From Cypionkella sp. (GTDB lineage Bacteria; Pseudomonadota; Alphaproteobacteria; Rhodobacterales; Rhodobacteraceae): DNA of 64,000 bases. The stretch is taken from assembly GCF_028290025.1 (NCBI RefSeq), contig NZ_JAQGKQ010000112.1:1-64000 (forward strand). The letters run 5' to 3'. Below the pieces are notes generated by a model, which was given only the letters and a program-made list of their open reading frames with translations, made no database searches and was not told where the DNA came from. The position numbers were made by a program, and so were the translations under genes. Positions 62,773 through 64,000 of this stretch are shown piece after piece. Numbering within the stretch: position 1 is the first letter of the stretch; the number at the start of each line of letters is the position of its first letter.

Positions 62773-64000
62773 ATGACCGCACGGGTATCGGGGGCAACCT
62801 TGGTGCCCGTTGCTATTTGTGCGCCCGAACATCGGCAAGCGATTCTGTGGGCGGCGATATTGGCCTCGTCGATGGGGTTTATAGACTCGTCAGTGACGGC
62901 GAACGCTTTGCCAGCAATGCGCGCGTCGCTGGCGGCGAGCCTGCCGCAAGCGCAATGGTTCAGCGGGATTTACCTGTTGGCGCTAACCTCGCTGATCTTG
63001 GTCGGTGGCGCGTTGGGGGATCGCTTTGGCACGGCGCGCGGCTTTGGCATGGGCATTATTCTGTTCGTGGTCAGCTCGTTAGGTTGCGCGCTGGCGATCA
63101 GTCCTGCGACGATGATCGTGGCGCGCGGTTTGCAAGGTGTCGCGGCTGCGCTGATGGTGCCGGGGTCGATGGCGATTATTGGCCGGGCCTTCCCACGCGA
63201 AGAACGCGGTGCCGCCTTGGGGCTGTGGGCTGCGGCATCTATTGCCACGGCTTCGGCAGGACCGATCTTGGCGGGGCTGTGCTTGATGGTCGATCCGGTG
63301 TCTGGCTGGCGCTGGATTTTCGCGCTGAACCTGCCGCTGGGCGGGATTTCGCTGTGGCTGCTGGCGCGATTTGCGTTGGCCGATCAGGGCCGCCCCGGTG
63401 TTCCGATTGACTACATCGGTGCAGCCTTGGCGACTTTAGGCTTCGGTCTGGTCGCCTATGGTCTGAGCGCCGAAACCGGAGAATCGCTGGCGCTGATGGC
63501 GGTAGGCTTTGCGGTTCTGGCGGCGTTCATCGTATGGGAAGCGCGCTGCCCTGCGCCAATGATCCGGCTCAGCATGTTCCGGGTGCGCAGATTCTCAGCC
63601 ATCAACCTCGCGACGTTCCTGTTGTATTTCGCGGTGACGGGCATCGGGTTCTACCTGCCGATGACCGCTGTTTCGGCTTGGGGCGCGGATGCTTTGGCGA
63701 TGGTAGCGGCCTTCCTGCCGGGCGCGCTGATGATCGCTACGCTCTCGACCCGAATGGGCAAGCTGGCGGATCGGCTTGGCCCGGCGCGGTTTTTGGTCTG
63801 CGGCGCTGTGTTGGTGGCTTTGTCGCAAGCAGGCTTGGCGATGACCGCGCATGAGGCGCTTTATTGGACCCGCGCCGTGCCGCTGATGTGGCTGTCGGGG
63901 TTTGGCATGGCGCTGCTGGTGGCACCGCTGACGACGGTCGTGATGACTTCTGCTACCGACGCCGATCAAGGGGCCGCGTCTGGGATTAACAACGCCGTGG
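62773..64000 (+). CDS. MFS transporter, DHA2-like, partial (runs off window end)
   Basis: This gene is absent from the ORF track because it has no stop in the window. From ATG 62773 it reads MTARVSGATLVPVAICAPEHRQAILWAAILASSMGFIDSSVTANALPAMRASL, with FIDSSVTANALPAM typical of 14-helix DHA2 drug exporters, GGALGDRFGTARGFGMG as loop 2-3, and GRAFPREERGAALGLWAAASIATASAGPILAG. 409 codons are visible and the frame stays open to the edge. An in-frame GTG at 62758 is a possible earlier start. Substrate unknown. Confidence 0.9.
   Translation, partial: MTARVSGATLVPVAICAPEHRQAILWAAILASSMGFIDSSVTANALPAMRASLAASLPQAQWFSGIYLLALTSLILVGGALGDRFGTARGFGMGIILFVVSSLGCALAISPATMIVARGLQGVAAALMVPGSMAIIGRAFPREERGAALGLWAAASIATASAGPILAGLCLMVDPVSGWRWIFALNLPLGGISLWLLARFALADQGRPGVPIDYIGAALATLGFGLVAYGLSAETGESLALMAVGFAVLAAFIVWEARCPAPMIRLSMFRVRRFSAINLATFLLYFAVTGIGFYLPMTAVSAWGADALAMVAAFLPGALMIATLSTRMGKLADRLGPARFLVCGAVLVALSQAGLAMTAHEALYWTRAVPLMWLSGFGMALLVAPLTTVVMTSATDADQGAASGINNAV

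Noticed and set aside
1-64000. tRNA, rRNA, CRISPR, insertion sequence, prophage, toxin-antitoxin or restriction modules
   Set aside because: Intergenic regions were read for cloverleaf-like or spaced direct repeats and the proteins for transposase, integrase, phage and defence motifs; none was found by eye. A tRNAscan or Infernal run would be decisive for missed RNAs.

Overview
The window looks like a chromosomal segment of an alphaproteobacterium of the Rhodobacterales (Rhodobacter/Roseobacter group). The support is family-level: the lptF-lptG-lptD-surA-pdxA-rsmA order, a DUF4167 protein beside prmC-prfA, the long alphaproteobacterial forms of PstC and PstA, a GTTC-N7-GTTC LexA box before uvrA, an IolR-type RpiR regulator with GGAA-N6-TTCC operators, and GC-rich intergenic repeats ending in GG-ATATTT of a kind common in this order. 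No rRNA, tRNA, CRISPR array, insertion sequence, prophage or replication origin was seen. Coding density is very high and many genes overlap by ATGA or TGATG.

Layout. 0-1.9 kb: copper export, with a partial copA divergent from copZ and two MerR-type promoters between them, then a 41-codon small ORF and a TfoX C-terminal-domain protein. 1.9-7.6 kb: ndk, an ABC-F ATPase, marC, a retropepsin-like membrane protease, and the conserved pepA-holC pair. 7.8-15.4 kb: an outer-membrane biogenesis run (lptF, lptG, lptD, surA) continuing into pdxA and rsmA. 15.5-19.6 kb: DUF4167 protein, prmC, prfA and a CHAP-domain lipoprotein. 19.9-27.5 kb: nitrogen and polyamine catabolism (agmatinase, class III aminotransferase, M20 amidohydrolase), a small secreted DUF6636 protein, mazG, an orphan iron-binding protein and a nucleoside hydrolase. 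27.5-35 kb: the complete Pho regulon core phoR, pstSCAB, phoU, phoB with a triple Pho box. 35-46.5 kb: myo-inositol catabolism (iolB, iolD, iolC, rpiR/iolR), coaD, a CBS protein, a LysR regulator divergent from mmsA/iolA, and an NCS1 permease. 46.8-59.3 kb: uvrA with an SOS box, two MFS carriers, lpd with a DUF6500 tail gene, a DUF924 protein, queA and a very large AsmA-like protein. 59.4-64 kb: a peroxiredoxin coupled to a DUF455 ferritin-like protein, an M23 peptidase overlapping a bactofilin, and the start of another MFS carrier.

How the parts fit. The Lpt and SurA proteins build the outer membrane. The M23-bactofilin pair probably shapes the wall. Pst/Pho handles phosphate import and sensing. 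The iol genes with mmsA would take inositol to acetyl-CoA, but iolE and iolG are not in the window. Agmatinase with the adjacent aminotransferase suggests agmatine to putrescine to 4-aminobutanal. The aminotransferase and the M20 amidohydrolase share a TTTGATCAAA palindrome, so one regulator may control both.

No clearly new multi-gene system was found. The most interesting items are small: the copper promoter pair, the 41-codon ORF with its own transcription signals, paired operators (IolR, TTTGATCAAA), tandem hairpins upstream of coaD, and a perfect hairpin over the holC start.
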